Shown here: positions 26,148 to 35,214 of the stretch, one piece after another
Position numbering within the stretch: the stretch's first letter is position 1
Layout: every line of letters begins with the position of its first letter
Assembly (NCBI GenBank): GCA_021806235.1
Contig: JAJZXU010000002.1
Location: forward strand, 1 to 64,000
DNA from: Thermoplasmata archaeon
Lineage (GTDB): Archaea; Thermoplasmatota; Thermoplasmata; Thermoplasmatales; Thermoplasmataceae
Reading direction: 5' to 3'
DNA length: 64,000 nt
The notes under the pieces: generated by a model
Seen by the model: the letters and a program-made list of their open reading frames with translations, nothing else
What the model was told of the DNA's origin: nothing
Databases searched by the model: none
Made by a program: the position numbers and the translations under genes

Positions 26148-26813
26148 TTGAGTATTATAACTATTATCGCTGTGGATTTAATAAAATTCGTCGAAGATAT
26201 CATTGTAAGCCTTGGCTATTCAGGTGTATTCTTTTTAATGTTACTGGAAGGAATGCTATTGCCTATACCATCAGAGGTTGTGATGACATTTTCAGGTTAT
26301 CTTGCATATTACGGTTTTATGGACCCGTTTAATCCCATTATATCGGTAACTCTGTTATTGATAATAGGTTCTGTTGGGGATTTAGTAGGTGCATGGATTG
26401 CATATGTAATAGGAAAATATGGTGGAGACCCATTTATAATAAGATACGGCAAATATCTATTTTTAAAGCCGGATACAATAGACAGAACAAAAAAATGGTT
26501 CAATAAATATGGTGATTTATCTGTATTTACAACAAGATTTTTACCTGTTTTTAGAACATTTATATCAATACCGGCGGGAATAGCCACAATGGATTTCAAA
26601 AAATTCTCTTTTTATACATTAACAGGAGACCTGGTATACGATGCTGTTTTAATTTATATAGGTATTATTTTAGGCTCTAACTGGAAAATATTACTGGTAT
26701 ATTTCAATGAATTTTCATACGTTGCTGTTGCAGCCTTTGTTATTGCAATTATCTATGTATTTTTAAAACTCAAGAGAAAAAAATTTACAAAAAAAGGACA
26801 AACAAATAAATAA
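26148..26813 (+). CDS. DedA-family membrane protein
   Basis: A 221-aa polytopic protein with the DedA/SNARE-associated core: FLMLLEGMLLPIPSEVVM, then the acidic-Gly motif around LIIGSVGDLVGAWIAYVIG and TTRFLPVFRTFISIPAG. DedA proteins scramble or transport lipids and support membrane homeostasis. The start is TTG at 26148, which fits a TATA-like stretch about 35 bp upstream; a GTG at 26171 is an alternative. Confidence 0.88.
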   Translation: MSIITIIAVDLIKFVEDIIVSLGYSGVFFLMLLEGMLLPIPSEVVMTFSGYLAYYGFMDPFNPIISVTLLLIIGSVGDLVGAWIAYVIGKYGGDPFIIRYGKYLFLKPDTIDRTKKWFNKYGDLSVFTTRFLPVFRTFISIPAGIATMDFKKFSFYTLTGDLVYDAVLIYIGIILGSNWKILLVYFNEFSYVAVAAFVIAIIYVFLKLKRKKFTKKGQTNK

Positions 26814-26839
26814 TATACTAATAAACAATATACTGTAAT

Positions 26840-28069
26840 ATGTTTTCAGATTCCCCGGCTGTTGTAAACAAATCGTTCAGGTACCTATTAATTTCAAGGG
26901 CCACAAGGAGTTCCGGACTCATATTTGTTACACTGGCATTACCGTTATATCTGCATTATCTACATTTCTCTGTTGTATTTATAGGACTTTTATACGTTCC
27001 AATAATATTATTTAATGTTTTTTTAGTACTGGTTTTAGGAAGATTGGGAGATAAAATAGGCTATTCAAAGATATTGTTTATAAGTGAAATATTCCCCGCA
27101 GTAGGAATATTATTGATGACGTTATCAACGAATATATATTTTATCGCTGTTGGTGCAACAATAGCCGGGATATCTGGAGGCGCCGGCGGATTAAGAGGGG
27201 CTTTTTCCCCTGGGATGACTGCGTTTATAGCAAACAATTATGGCATAGAAAATGACAGGGTTGGAAAACTATCATTATTATTTGCAACATCTTCAATTTT
27301 TTCTGTATTTGGAGGAATATTTTTAAGTACATATGTGTTAATAGAGAATGTAATAGGTGGAATATTATTCTACAGGTTATTCTTTTTTATATCATTCTTA
27401 CTTATATTAACATCAGTAATATCACTATCCCGGCTAAGGGAATATAAAAGGCCTAAGAAAACAACAAAGATTATGAAAAAAGAGAGCTTCAAATATTTAT
27501 TGAGAATAATATTGCCAAATAGCATAAACGCCGCTGCAATAGGTATATCAATGCCATTATTGCCATTATTTTTTGAATTAAAATATCATGTAGACCCCAG
27601 TGTTGTAGGATATGTTTATACATTAGCGTATGCTTCTACAGCAATAGGGTCATTCGTATCAGGAAAATACATAAATGGCAGATTTAATAATTTAAAGATT
27701 GCATCTATAGCACATATTTTGCAGGGTGCACTGTTTATAATACTGGCTTTCACACCATTTCTGTTCCTGGCAGGTTTTGTATATATTATGAGGATGGGTG
27801 TAGCCGGTATAGGCTCTCCGATGCGTGGTGCAATAAACGTGCGTGGCATAGATAAGGAGGACTATGGGACATCAACATCAATTCAGGGTGTTTCCGGCAG
27901 GAGTTCACAGTTAACATCTGGTGCTTCGGGTTATTTATTTGATATTAATCTGGCATTTCCACTGGTTATAGGTGGTTCTTTACAGGCTTTAGGTGGCGTT
28001 CTGTATTATACAATGATAAGATCATGGCATCCGGTAAATGGTAATAAAACGGATAAATCGAAGGTGTAA
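26840..28069 (+). CDS. MFS transporter (first of pair)
   Basis: A 409-aa protein with 12 predicted helices. The loop 2-3 motif is LGRLGDKIGYSKIL, as in the major facilitator superfamily, and a basic central loop (EYKRPKKTTKIMKK) splits the two halves. It is followed after 4 bp by a second, distantly similar MFS gene of the same length. Substrate is unknown; both may be drug or sugar exporters. Confidence 0.85.
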   Translation: MFSDSPAVVNKSFRYLLISRATRSSGLIFVTLALPLYLHYLHFSVVFIGLLYVPIILFNVFLVLVLGRLGDKIGYSKILFISEIFPAVGILLMTLSTNIYFIAVGATIAGISGGAGGLRGAFSPGMTAFIANNYGIENDRVGKLSLLFATSSIFSVFGGIFLSTYVLIENVIGGILFYRLFFFISFLLILTSVISLSRLREYKRPKKTTKIMKKESFKYLLRIILPNSINAAAIGISMPLLPLFFELKYHVDPSVVGYVYTLAYASTAIGSFVSGKYINGRFNNLKIASIAHILQGALFIILAFTPFLFLAGFVYIMRMGVAGIGSPMRGAINVRGIDKEDYGTSTSIQGVSGRSSQLTSGASGYLFDINLAFPLVIGGSLQALGGVLYYTMIRSWHPVNGNKTDKSKV

Positions 28070-28073
28070 ATAA

Positions 28074-29303
28074 TTGGATAAAAGGGTATTTTATCTGGGT
28101 TTAACCAGGCTTATCAGAGCCTCCGGAAGGGTTTCGGCATTCATATTTTTACCGTTAATATTTGTTTTTATATACCACATATCATTCATTAAAACTGGAA
28201 TAGTACTGGGAATCGCAATTTTATTGATGTCTGTAATTCAATATTATTCGGGCATACTTACAGATAAAATTGGGAGAAGAATATTTTTAATACTAATACC
28301 TGTACCTGCAGGATTACTGTATATATTCATGTACTTTGTTGTTCTTTACAGGCTGCCTGTTATGCTGTTAATACTATTATTTTATTCTACGATTGTAATA
28401 AATGCCCTGCAGTATCCTGCAATACAGGCGTCAATAGCAGATGTTACATCATTAAATCAGAGGTTATCCGGGTATACTGAAATAAGGGTAATGGCAAATG
28501 CCGGTGCAGCCATAGGTCCAATACTCGGGGCTATTTTATCTGTGTATGGTTTTCAGTACATATTTCTAATGGCTGGTATAGCAACGTTTATAGAAATAAT
28601 AATACTGTATTTTAACGTAATGGAAACGTATTTTCCATCAAAGATAGAATACTTAACAGGAAAGGATATTAAGGCTGCATATAGAGACAGGTTCTTCATT
28701 CTATTCATAGTTATAGGTATAATAATGGCTTTTGTCATGAGGCAGAGAGGTGCATCATTAACATTATACGCATTTGATTTTGAAGGGCTGCCCATATTAT
28801 ATCTGGCGTATATATATTCATTAAATGGGATTCTGGTAGTTTTATTGCAGTATCCCATATTTAAGGTAATGAATAGGGAAACAAGACCAGTTTTTTTCAG
28901 GTTTATCGGAATGTTATTTTACTTTTTAGGGTTTATAGTACTGATGTTTTCAAAAAATATTGATTATTTTTTATTATCCATGGGGATAATGACTGTAGGT
29001 GAGGATTTCGTTGCTCCAACAACACAGACAATAATTACATCAATAGCCCCAAACAACATGAAGGGAACATATATAGGCATATACAATTTATTTATAAGCT
29101 TCGGGTCTTTTTCCGGCTCCATAGTGGGATTATACATGCTATCATATTATGCAGGTGCAACTGCTACATTCTGGCTTTTAATTGCACTGGCCAGTTTTAT
29201 GGTTTCGTTTCTATACCTTGCGATAAATAATCTATTTTTAAAGCGTATGAATATACATATAGGCAAAAAAATTACAGCACATAAAAAATTATTCAAACAG
29301 TAA
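28074..29303 (+). CDS. MFS transporter (second of pair)
   Basis: Another 409-aa 12-helix MFS protein, starting with TTG 4 bp after the first. The loop 2-3 motif reads GILTDKIGRRIFLI. It shares length and layout with its neighbour, suggesting an old tandem duplication; the sequences differ considerably. The C-terminal tail HIGKKITAHKKLFKQ is basic. Confidence 0.85.
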   Translation: MDKRVFYLGLTRLIRASGRVSAFIFLPLIFVFIYHISFIKTGIVLGIAILLMSVIQYYSGILTDKIGRRIFLILIPVPAGLLYIFMYFVVLYRLPVMLLILLFYSTIVINALQYPAIQASIADVTSLNQRLSGYTEIRVMANAGAAIGPILGAILSVYGFQYIFLMAGIATFIEIIILYFNVMETYFPSKIEYLTGKDIKAAYRDRFFILFIVIGIIMAFVMRQRGASLTLYAFDFEGLPILYLAYIYSLNGILVVLLQYPIFKVMNRETRPVFFRFIGMLFYFLGFIVLMFSKNIDYFLLSMGIMTVGEDFVAPTTQTIITSIAPNNMKGTYIGIYNLFISFGSFSGSIVGLYMLSYYAGATATFWLLIALASFMVSFLYLAINNLFLKRMNIHIGKKITAHKKLFKQ

Positions 29304-29882
29304 TTTTATTTTACTGTCAATATTTATTGCACCTAAACACAATACATTATTTTCTGATATAGCCGTCATTGATGCATTTTTTATTGAAATGCCATAGCTA
29401 TCATCCTCATTAAATCCAAGGTAATATGAACCTATAGCTCTTATAGGGTCGGAATGTGATACAAAAATGTATCTTCCATTATAATCATTCATGCAGTCCT
29501 TTACCCTCAATATTAATTTATCCCAGTCCTCCATTTCAATTTTTTTTCTCATATCTCCAGTTATATGCGAACTCGTATATAAACTGTCTAGGAATTCATT
29601 TATATTACGGCCGTTGGCATTACCCAAACCAACTTCACGCAATCTATTATCTATTTTAATATCCAGGTTTACATATTCTGATATAATTTTAGCGGTTTCA
29701 TATGCCCTTGTGATGGGGCTTGAAATAATTCCATCAAATTTTAGGCTCTTTAATTGTTCTCCTGTTCTTCTTGCCTGTTTTATTCCCTTTTCGGTTAAAT
29801 GATTTTTATTGATTTCATCAGATAATGTGCCTGCAACGTTTATAGTACTTTCACCATGCCTTATAAATAAATATGACCCCAT
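29289..29882 (-). CDS. Histidine phosphatase (phosphoglycerate mutase-like)
   Basis: 197 aa with the catalytic RHGE box (FIRHGESTINVAG), LSDEINKNHLTEKG, the helper Arg/Glu in RLREVGLGNANG and the second His in FVSHSDPIRAIG. This is the broad-specificity co-factor-independent-of-name branch-1 histidine phosphatase family, which includes cofactor-dependent mutases and phosphatases. It overlaps the end of the second MFS gene by 15 bp in convergent orientation. Confidence 0.88.
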   Translation of the reverse strand: MGSYLFIRHGESTINVAGTLSDEINKNHLTEKGIKQARRTGEQLKSLKFDGIISSPITRAYETAKIISEYVNLDIKIDNRLREVGLGNANGRNINEFLDSLYTSSHITGDMRKKIEMEDWDKLILRVKDCMNDYNGRYIFVSHSDPIRAIGSYYLGFNEDDSYGISIKNASMTAISENNVLCLGAINIDSKIKLLFE

Positions 29883-29966
29883 TTAATGGATATAACAAAT
29901 CTGTTTATTATATTTTTTATATTATTTTAAACTGTACAGGAAAAATAACTACAATGCAATAAAACA

Positions 29967-30041
29967 CGGGCTCAGTGGGATTTGGACCCACGATCACCGA
30001 CTTAGAAGGACGGTGCCTTATCCATACTAGGCCATGAGCCC
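29967..30041 (-). tRNA. tRNA-Arg (TCT)
   Basis: The minus strand folds as a full cloverleaf: acceptor GGGCTCA/TGAGCCC with discriminator G, T-arm GTGGG/CCCAC with loop TCCAAAT, and anticodon loop CTTCTAA giving TCT. The anticodon stem CCGTC/GTCGG has one T-T mismatch. CCA is not encoded. No intron. Confidence 0.9.
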
Positions 30042-30059
30042 AGTACCATAATTTAAAGA

Positions 30060-30400
30060 TTAAATATAAGTATTTCTATTGGTAACAGCGAATTGCCAGG
30101 TTGTATCTAACGATTTTCCTGTTCCAACTACTGGCATTCACCCGTATGTATATACTCTATGCATATCGGAAGCAGTTATTTCTTCCGATAAGAGGGTTAA
30201 TATAATACTCTTCATAGGGAAGAGGTAATTTATTATTACAATTATAGGAGAAGGCATATGGTAGCACCGTCCATGCTATATGGGAAAAAAGGAGGCAAAC
30301 TAAATGTTAAGGAATGATAAGTATATATGAGAAATTACTCATTTCAGGATACCACATTTATGTAATAAATTATAAATGATTATATAACAATAAAACATTA
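30060..30400 (+). ncRNA. Untranslated, hairpin-rich stretch; possible structured RNA
   Basis: About 340 bp between tRNA-Arg and pcc1 with no plausible gene on either strand. It is less AT-rich than other spacers and shows stems: TGCCAG/CTGGCA (30094-30099 with 30131-30136), TATCGGAAG/CTTCCGATA (30164-30172 with 30182-30190) and CTCTTC/GAAGAG (30208-30213 with 30219-30224). It may be a noncoding RNA or an insertion relic. Strand is uncertain; no known family was recognised. Confidence 0.35.
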
Positions 30401-30410
30401 TGATTTAAAG

Positions 30411-30644
30411 ATGTTTAAGGTTAAATTGACCCTTGAGAGAAATAAATACAACGACTATATAAAATCAATAGAACCTGAAATAGAAGAAACTTTTGGCAGA
30501 TCAAAAGTGTATATAGAAAATGACAGTAAGAATATATATATAATAATTAAAGCACCGGACACTTCATCGTTAAGAGCGAGTGTATCATCAATTACAAGGG
30601 TTTTAAGCGTTGTCAAAAAAATAATGGAGGTAAATGTATGGTAG
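30411..30644 (+). CDS. pcc1: KEOPS complex subunit Pcc1
   Basis: 77 aa. Pcc1 is the small dimerising subunit of KEOPS, which makes the t6A base of tRNA. The layout fits: a strand pair ending in VYIENDSKNIYIIIKAPD, then a long helix TSSLRASVSSITRVLSVVKK. The stop overlaps the next ATG (7 nt), so it is co-translated with prefoldin beta, an arrangement seen in other archaea. Confidence 0.85.
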   Translation: MFKVKLTLERNKYNDYIKSIEPEIEETFGRSKVYIENDSKNIYIIIKAPDTSSLRASVSSITRVLSVVKKIMEVNVW

Positions 30645-31015
30645 AACCAAATTTAAATGCATATTTGCAGAATCAGATAAAGCAGGCACAGGATTTACAG
30701 GCTCAGATAGAGCAGGTCGCAAATCAGAGGTATCAGTTAGATTTAAAGGTAAAGGAACTGGATAAAACTCTAAAGGAGTTAAATAATATCGGGAATGATA
30801 CACCAGTCTATAAAAACGTCGGTCCAGTTATATACAAAATTGATGACAAAAACAAATTAATATCGGATCTGGAAGAGCAAAAAGAACTTGGGCAGATGAG
30901 GTTAAAAACTTTAGAGAGCCAACAAAAATCAATGGAGAGTAAATATAAGGAACTAGAAGAAACCATACAGAAAAAATATGAAGAATCCACAAAGGGAAAT
31001 CAGGGGATAAATTAA
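30638..31015 (+). CDS. pfdB: Prefoldin beta subunit
   Basis: 125 aa. Two long coiled-coil helices flank a beta hairpin (TPVYKNVGPVIYKIDDKN), the prefoldin beta layout. It forms the hexameric chaperone with the alpha subunit, which is not in this window. GGAGGT lies just ahead of the ATG, inside pcc1, supporting this start. Confidence 0.93.
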   Translation: MVEPNLNAYLQNQIKQAQDLQAQIEQVANQRYQLDLKVKELDKTLKELNNIGNDTPVYKNVGPVIYKIDDKNKLISDLEEQKELGQMRLKTLESQQKSMESKYKELEETIQKKYEESTKGNQGIN

Positions 31016-31123
31016 AATTGATTAATTGACTCCCTACATATTCTTTGAACCTTTATTTTCTGATATTTCTGGGACACGAGAGTTTCCGTTTTAAACATAC
31101 ACATTAAAAAAGGTGAAAAAAAG

Positions 31124-31189
31124 ATGGATGTAAATGTGGGAAAGGTAAAACTAAGAAAGTACGGTAAGGGGTTGAAAATATGTCGATAA
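31124..31189 (+). pseudogene. Possible VapB (AbrB-type) antitoxin start, truncated
   Basis: A short frame MDVNVGKVKLRKYGKGLKI that resembles the first strands of AbrB-type antitoxins and then stops. It overlaps the start of the SnoaL-like gene. A VapC-like C-terminal remnant lies 460 bp downstream (31651). The pair suggests a VapBC module whose middle has been replaced. It is short, so the call is tentative. Confidence 0.35.
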
Positions 31190-31590
31190 ACCAAAATGTC
31201 CACATCATTGGACGATTCTACAATGAGATGTGGAATCAATTTGACAAACGCCTTTTCCCCACATTGTTGACCGAGGATATTCGGTTCCGTGGTTCCTTGG
31301 GACAATCTGCCCTTGGCTACGGCGAATTCGGTCAATATGTAGACTACATCCGCAACGCTTTCCCCGATTTCAAAAATTACATCAAGGACGTGGTCACAGA
31401 AGGAGATAAGTCCTTTGCTCGATTGACCTACAAGGGGACGCATCAAGGAGAAATTTTCGGGATACCCCCCACGCATAAAGCGATTGAGTATACCGGTGCA
31501 GCCTTGTTCCATTTCCGCGACGGGAAAATCGCGGAGGTGTGGGTCTTGGGTGATATCTACGACCTCTTACGGCAATTACACGGCGATTAA
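31180..31590 (+). CDS. SnoaL-like ester cyclase-fold protein of foreign composition
   Basis: 136 aa with the SnoaL/NTF2-like layout: IIGRFYNEMWNQFDKRLFPT, DFKNYIKDVVTEGDKSFARL, YKGTHQGEIFGIPPTHKAIE and the final FRDGKIAEVWVLGDIYDLLRQL. Members hydrolyse or cyclise small esters or polyketides, but many are uncharacterised. Codon and base use are strikingly GC-rich compared with every neighbour, indicating recent transfer, probably from a bacterium sharing acidic habitats (inference). It sits between remnants of a toxin-antitoxin module. Confidence 0.8.
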   Translation: MSINQNVHIIGRFYNEMWNQFDKRLFPTLLTEDIRFRGSLGQSALGYGEFGQYVDYIRNAFPDFKNYIKDVVTEGDKSFARLTYKGTHQGEIFGIPPTHKAIEYTGAALFHFRDGKIAEVWVLGDIYDLLRQLHGD

Positions 31591-31650
31591 TCCCGTACCC
31601 AAAATGGGCGGGGTGGAACGAGTAAAGCTGTACGGGAGAGAGGTGGTCAG

Positions 31651-31812
31651 ATGAAGATTTTACTCTCAACGGGGCTTACACTTTATGACGCACCGTACGT
31701 TTTCTACTGTAAATCTCATTAACTGGCTTTAATGACCGATGATAAGGAAATGTATAGGGAGGCTTTGAAACTGGGATTGGAGGTTAAGAAGGTAGAGGAG
31801 GTTTTCAATTGA
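31651..31812 (+). pseudogene. VapC-like PIN-domain toxin, C-terminal remnant with internal stop
   Basis: One reading frame gives TGLTLYDAPYVFYCKSH, an in-frame TAA, then MTDDKEMYREALKLGLEVKK and EEVFN with a stop at 31812. The pattern LTLYDA...(L)MTDD..MY.EA.KLG matches the C-terminal half of VapC PIN nucleases, including the acidic cluster. The N-terminal half is missing and an internal stop is present, so it is dead. Confidence 0.65.
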
Positions 31813-31882
31813 GTCGGGGGTAGTTCCAGCGTCATATAAAACTAATCATGGAGAGGCAATGCCTGTTTTCAGTATTCACTTA

Positions 31883-32302
31883 TTACATAGATTCCATAAT
31901 TTTTTGTTTTATTTTTGATGAACTATTTATACTGCCATCATAGGGTGAAGTTCTTCTTACAATTGTTTTTAACCCAAGTTTCTTACATTTATTTTCTATA
32001 AATTCATCATCAAATTTCTGGTTATATCCCAGTGTAATTATATCTGGTTTTATTTCATTAACGGTTTGAAAAATATCATCAGTACTATGGCCTATAATTG
32101 CCTCATTAACAATTTTCAGCTCAGATACCAGACCCTTTCTTTCATTTTCATTAAATATGAGATTTTTACCATGTTTTTTTGCAGTATAATCTGAGGCCAC
32201 CACTACAATTAAATAATCGCCAAAGGATTTAGACTCCTTTAAATAATGTATATGCCCCAGATGCAGTATATCGAATACCCCGGATGCCATGACCTTTATC
32301 AT
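31883..32302 (-). CDS. ribL: Archaeal FAD synthetase (cytidylyltransferase fold)
   Basis: 139 aa. The nucleotidyltransferase motif is GVFDILHLGHIHYL (HxGH), and INSSSKIKQKIM near the C-terminus corresponds to the second (ISSTxI-like) signature. TLGYNQKFDDE is the RibL-type block. It adenylates FMN to FAD. FAD synthetase fits its size; glycerol-3-phosphate cytidylyltransferase is the main alternative. Confidence 0.85.
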   Translation of the reverse strand: MIKVMASGVFDILHLGHIHYLKESKSFGDYLIVVVASDYTAKKHGKNLIFNENERKGLVSELKIVNEAIIGHSTDDIFQTVNEIKPDIITLGYNQKFDDEFIENKCKKLGLKTIVRRTSPYDGSINSSSKIKQKIMESM

Positions 32303-32621
32303 AGTAACGTGAGTACTTTAATAATTATAAACTTTAATGTAAAGCAAATTTTTATAATTTTTATTTTAATAATTTGTTTTAATACACCATCAAAAAGAAT
32401 TCCAGCTCAAAATATATTTTATATAAACCCTGAGGATAACAGTTTTATTAATTTTAATGAGGGCGAGTTTGATTTTATAATATATTCATATAAGTAAATG
32501 GCAGATCTTGATAGAAACACAATTTATAACAATTTGAATCAAGATAATCATGAAACAATTTCACCACATTTTTGGATATTTTGTTCCATAAAAATTATAT
32601 ATATTATATGAACTATTAAAT
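32303..32621. other. Spacer between ribL and the AbiE pair
   Basis: About 320 bp, strongly AT-rich. A plus-strand frame runs to 32497 and ends with NPEDNSFINFNEGEFDFIIY, which looks protein-like, but it has no credible start and overlaps the ribL 5' end. It may be the tail of a decayed gene. Promoters of ribL and abiEi must lie here. Confidence 0.35.
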
Positions 32622-33241
32622 ATGAAATACAACAAGATGCAGGATATTTTACTGGAATTAAAAAATCACAGGTATAATGTATTCAATCTAAACGATGCCG
32701 CAAAATTAATGAATAAACCAAATAAATTGCCTCAAAATTATTAAATTCAAATAAACGTATTAAAAAAATAGAAAACGGCAAATATTATATTGATGAAGGA
32801 ACAGGAATAGATTTATATCAAATTGCATCGAATATTGTTTATCCATCATATATAAGCCTATTTTCTGCCTTTGAATTTTATTCAATTACCGAACAAACCG
32901 TAAAAAAATGTAGTGTTATTACCCCTATAAGGCATAGAAACCTAGTTATTGATAATAATATAATAGAATTTAATTTTATCAAAAGGGAACGGTTCTTTGG
33001 ATACACCAGGGACAATAATATTTATATTGCTACAGTAGAAAAAGCAATAATAGACTCGTTATATTTTCAAAGCTCTGAATTATCTTATGTCGTGGAGGCG
33101 TTTAACAGGGCTATCGACCTGGGTATAATGGACATTAATAAATTAATTGGGTATACCAAAAAAATGAATTCCAAAATATTGGAAAGAAAAGGTGACTCCC
33201 TGATACATAATTATAATAATAGAGATGATAAAAATGATTGA
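32622..33241 (+). pseudogene. AbiEi-type antitoxin, broken by a 1-bp deletion
   Basis: The frame starts MKYNKMQDILLELKNHRYNV (winged HTH) and stops after about 40 codons. Adding a single A in the run at about 32,722-32,725 restores one continuous frame: ...NKPNK IASKLLNSNKRIKKIENG ... DRGIDLYQIA-type core, VEKAIIDSLYFQ, to a stop at 33241. The 620-nt length is one short of 207 codons, as expected. AbiEi proteins repress the operon and neutralise AbiEii. The end overlaps the toxin gene start. Confidence 0.75.
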
Positions 33242-33497
33242 TGAATCACTGCTTCTTGGGCAGTCTAACAAATTTCAGAATATAAGACAGCTGGAAAAGG
33301 ATTATTTGCTTACTTTGTTTTTATATGAAATATATAATGAATTTAACAATGACTTAATCTTCAAGGGTGGAACCTCTTTGAAATATTTCTATAATTTAAA
33401 CAGGTTTTCTGAAGACCCGGATTTTTCTTATAAAATTAAGGATAATAAATCTGAAATAAATTTGATCTATAAAAAAATAGAACGTGCTATTGGACAC

Positions 33498-33640
33498 GTG
33501 ACATCCTCCCACGACTAAAGCCGTGGGCTTCCTGTTTCAACGACGGGAGTTGCCCTTGCGGGTAGAGCCCCAATCTCCTCAGGCGTAAATTCGGAAGTGA
33601 CCCTTCCTACTTTCTTAAAGTGTTTCTGTAAATATACGTA
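33498..33640 (-). ncRNA. Predicted TnpB omega RNA (right end of the IS)
   Basis: TnpB nucleases use an RNA made from the 3' end of tnpB and the right end of the element, with the guide read from flanking DNA. Here the right end folds: TACCCGCAAGGG region, then CCCACGGCTTTAGTCGTGGG, then GAGGATGTCAC. The guide would begin at 33497 going leftward (GTGTCCAATAGCACG). The 5' boundary is uncertain; the assignment is from family knowledge. Confidence 0.5.
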
Positions 33641-34780
33641 TGCATACAGGAATAATAATAAACCCCTATTTTTTATATTTATAGCTGCATTCTCATCCCT
33701 ATCGATAGTGAGTTCACATGCATTGCATTTGTATATACGATCTGAAAGCTTTAAGTCTTTTTTTATATTTCCACATTTAGAGCACATTTTAGATGTATTC
33801 CCTGGATCAACCTGTAAAACAACCTTACCGGCACTTTCAGCCTTGTAGGTTGTTTTCCTTATGATATCGTACCATGATGCATCTGCTATGCTCTTTGCTA
33901 AATGATGGTTCCTTACCATTCCCTGTATATTTAGTGCCTCAAAAACTATTAGATTTCCATTGGAAGCTATATCTCTTGATAATTTATTTGAGTAATCATC
34001 CCTCTGCCTTACGGTCTTCCTGTAGACCCTTGATAGTCTCAGATTGGCTTTGAACCAGTTTTTAGAGTACTTCTTTTTTCTTGAGAGGTTTCTATTTGCC
34101 TTTGCCAATATTTTCTCTGATTTCCTGAGGTACTTTGGTGCCTCTGTATGTTCTCCATTGCTGTCTGTTATAAGTGACTTTAATCCCACATCATAACCCA
34201 CGGGATTCATATCTTCGTTGAGTATTGAAAAGTGATCCTCAACAGTCTGTTCCTTATCAGGATCGCCAGCTGTAATAATTGCATACCACTCACCTGCACC
34301 GTTTCTCTTAAATGTAAGTGTCCTGATCTTTCCATCTACAGGGCGGTGCATGAACATTCTTATCTCACCAATCTTTGATGCCCATATATGGCCATTCTCA
34401 AGTATTTTAAATCCGGACTGTGGATAGGTGATTGAATTATACCTCTTCCTTGATTTGAATCTTGGGAAACCTGCCTTTATGTTCCTGCCATTTTTCTTCT
34501 TATCTACCCTTTCAAAAAAGTTATCGTATGCCTTATCAAGCCTCACTGGAACTTCCTGTATTACCTGTGAATGGATGTTATTGAATTCTGGAAATGCTTT
34601 CTTTACCTCAGGTATTTCATTTACCTGGGAATAACGGGTTACCTTCCTTCCCATTCTGTATGCGTATATTCTCTGCTGAAGCATGGCGTTATACAGCTCA
34701 CGGCATGCGTTAAGGGTGGATTCAAGGTTCTGGATCTGCTCTTTATCCGGATAGATCCTGAACTTATACGCTTTTATCAT
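33515..34780 (-). CDS. tnpB: TnpB RNA-guided nuclease of the IS200/IS605 element
   Basis: 421 aa from ATG 34780 (MIKAYKFRIYPDKEQ), which overlaps the tnpA stop by 4 nt. A longer frame back to 34861 is only readthrough into tnpA. The RuvC residues are all present: Asp in VGYDVGLKSLITDS, Glu in IVFEALNIQGM and Asp in LTIDRDENAAINIK. The zinc ribbon is CSKCGNI...YKCNAC. It looks fully functional. TnpB cuts the empty donor site to favour retention of the element. Confidence 0.92.
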   Translation of the reverse strand: MIKAYKFRIYPDKEQIQNLESTLNACRELYNAMLQQRIYAYRMGRKVTRYSQVNEIPEVKKAFPEFNNIHSQVIQEVPVRLDKAYDNFFERVDKKKNGRNIKAGFPRFKSRKRYNSITYPQSGFKILENGHIWASKIGEIRMFMHRPVDGKIRTLTFKRNGAGEWYAIITAGDPDKEQTVEDHFSILNEDMNPVGYDVGLKSLITDSNGEHTEAPKYLRKSEKILAKANRNLSRKKKYSKNWFKANLRLSRVYRKTVRQRDDYSNKLSRDIASNGNLIVFEALNIQGMVRNHHLAKSIADASWYDIIRKTTYKAESAGKVVLQVDPGNTSKMCSKCGNIKKDLKLSDRIYKCNACELTIDRDENAAINIKNRGLLLFLYAYVYLQKHFKKVGRVTSEFTPEEIGALPARATPVVETGSPRL

Positions 34781-35172
34781 ATCCCCTTCTGTTCCTCCAC
34801 GTATTTCTTGATAGTATCTAATGAAACATGACGGGTGGACACAAAATAACTCCTTGTCCACAGGGTTGGCAGCTTTCTCTTCAGTTCAGGGAACTCTAAC
34901 CTGAGTAATCTTGATGTTCTGCCCTTTATTTTCGCAATCACCCTGTTTGGTGCTATTGTTGGGTCTGCTTTGGTGAAGAGGTGCACATGGTCTGGCATGG
35001 TTTCCAGTGCTATGACCTCCCGGTTATTTTCCCGTACAATATCCCCTATTATCTCTTTCAGCCTCAGTTCAATGTCTGGAGTGATGATTTTTCTTCTATA
35101 TTTTGGGCACCAGACAAAATGATAGTTCATGAAATGAACCGATGTGTTTGAACTGCTGTAACCCTTTGGCAT
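34777..35172 (-). CDS. tnpA: TnpA Y1 transposase of the IS200/IS605 element
   Basis: 131 aa. The HUH metal motif is MPDHVHLFTKAD and the catalytic Tyr lies in TIKKYVEEQKG. The N-terminal half NYHFVWCPKYRRKII is typical. It excises and inserts single-stranded DNA next to a short target, here TTTAT. The gene is intact, but a 285-bp MITE sits 42 bp upstream and may alter its promoter. Confidence 0.93.
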   Translation of the reverse strand: MPKGYSSSNTSVHFMNYHFVWCPKYRRKIITPDIELRLKEIIGDIVRENNREVIALETMPDHVHLFTKADPTIAPNRVIAKIKGRTSRLLRLEFPELKRKLPTLWTRSYFVSTRHVSLDTIKKYVEEQKGI

Positions 35173-35214
35173 AATTGTAGATATATTATCCGTATATAAT
35201 ATTATTGGTTCGCT

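Noticed and set aside
30260-30320. Short frame MVAPSMLYGKKGG after the hairpins
   Set aside because: Only about 19 codons, no ribosome-binding context and no family; considered chance.
32246-32497. 83-codon frame across the ribL start
   Set aside because: Its first third is antisense to ribL, and no start or promoter fits the remaining part; kept only as a spacer remark.
34781-34861. N-terminal extension of tnpB to 34861
   Set aside because: It is antisense-free readthrough of the tnpA 3' end in another frame; TnpB proteins start at the MIKAYKFRIYP block.
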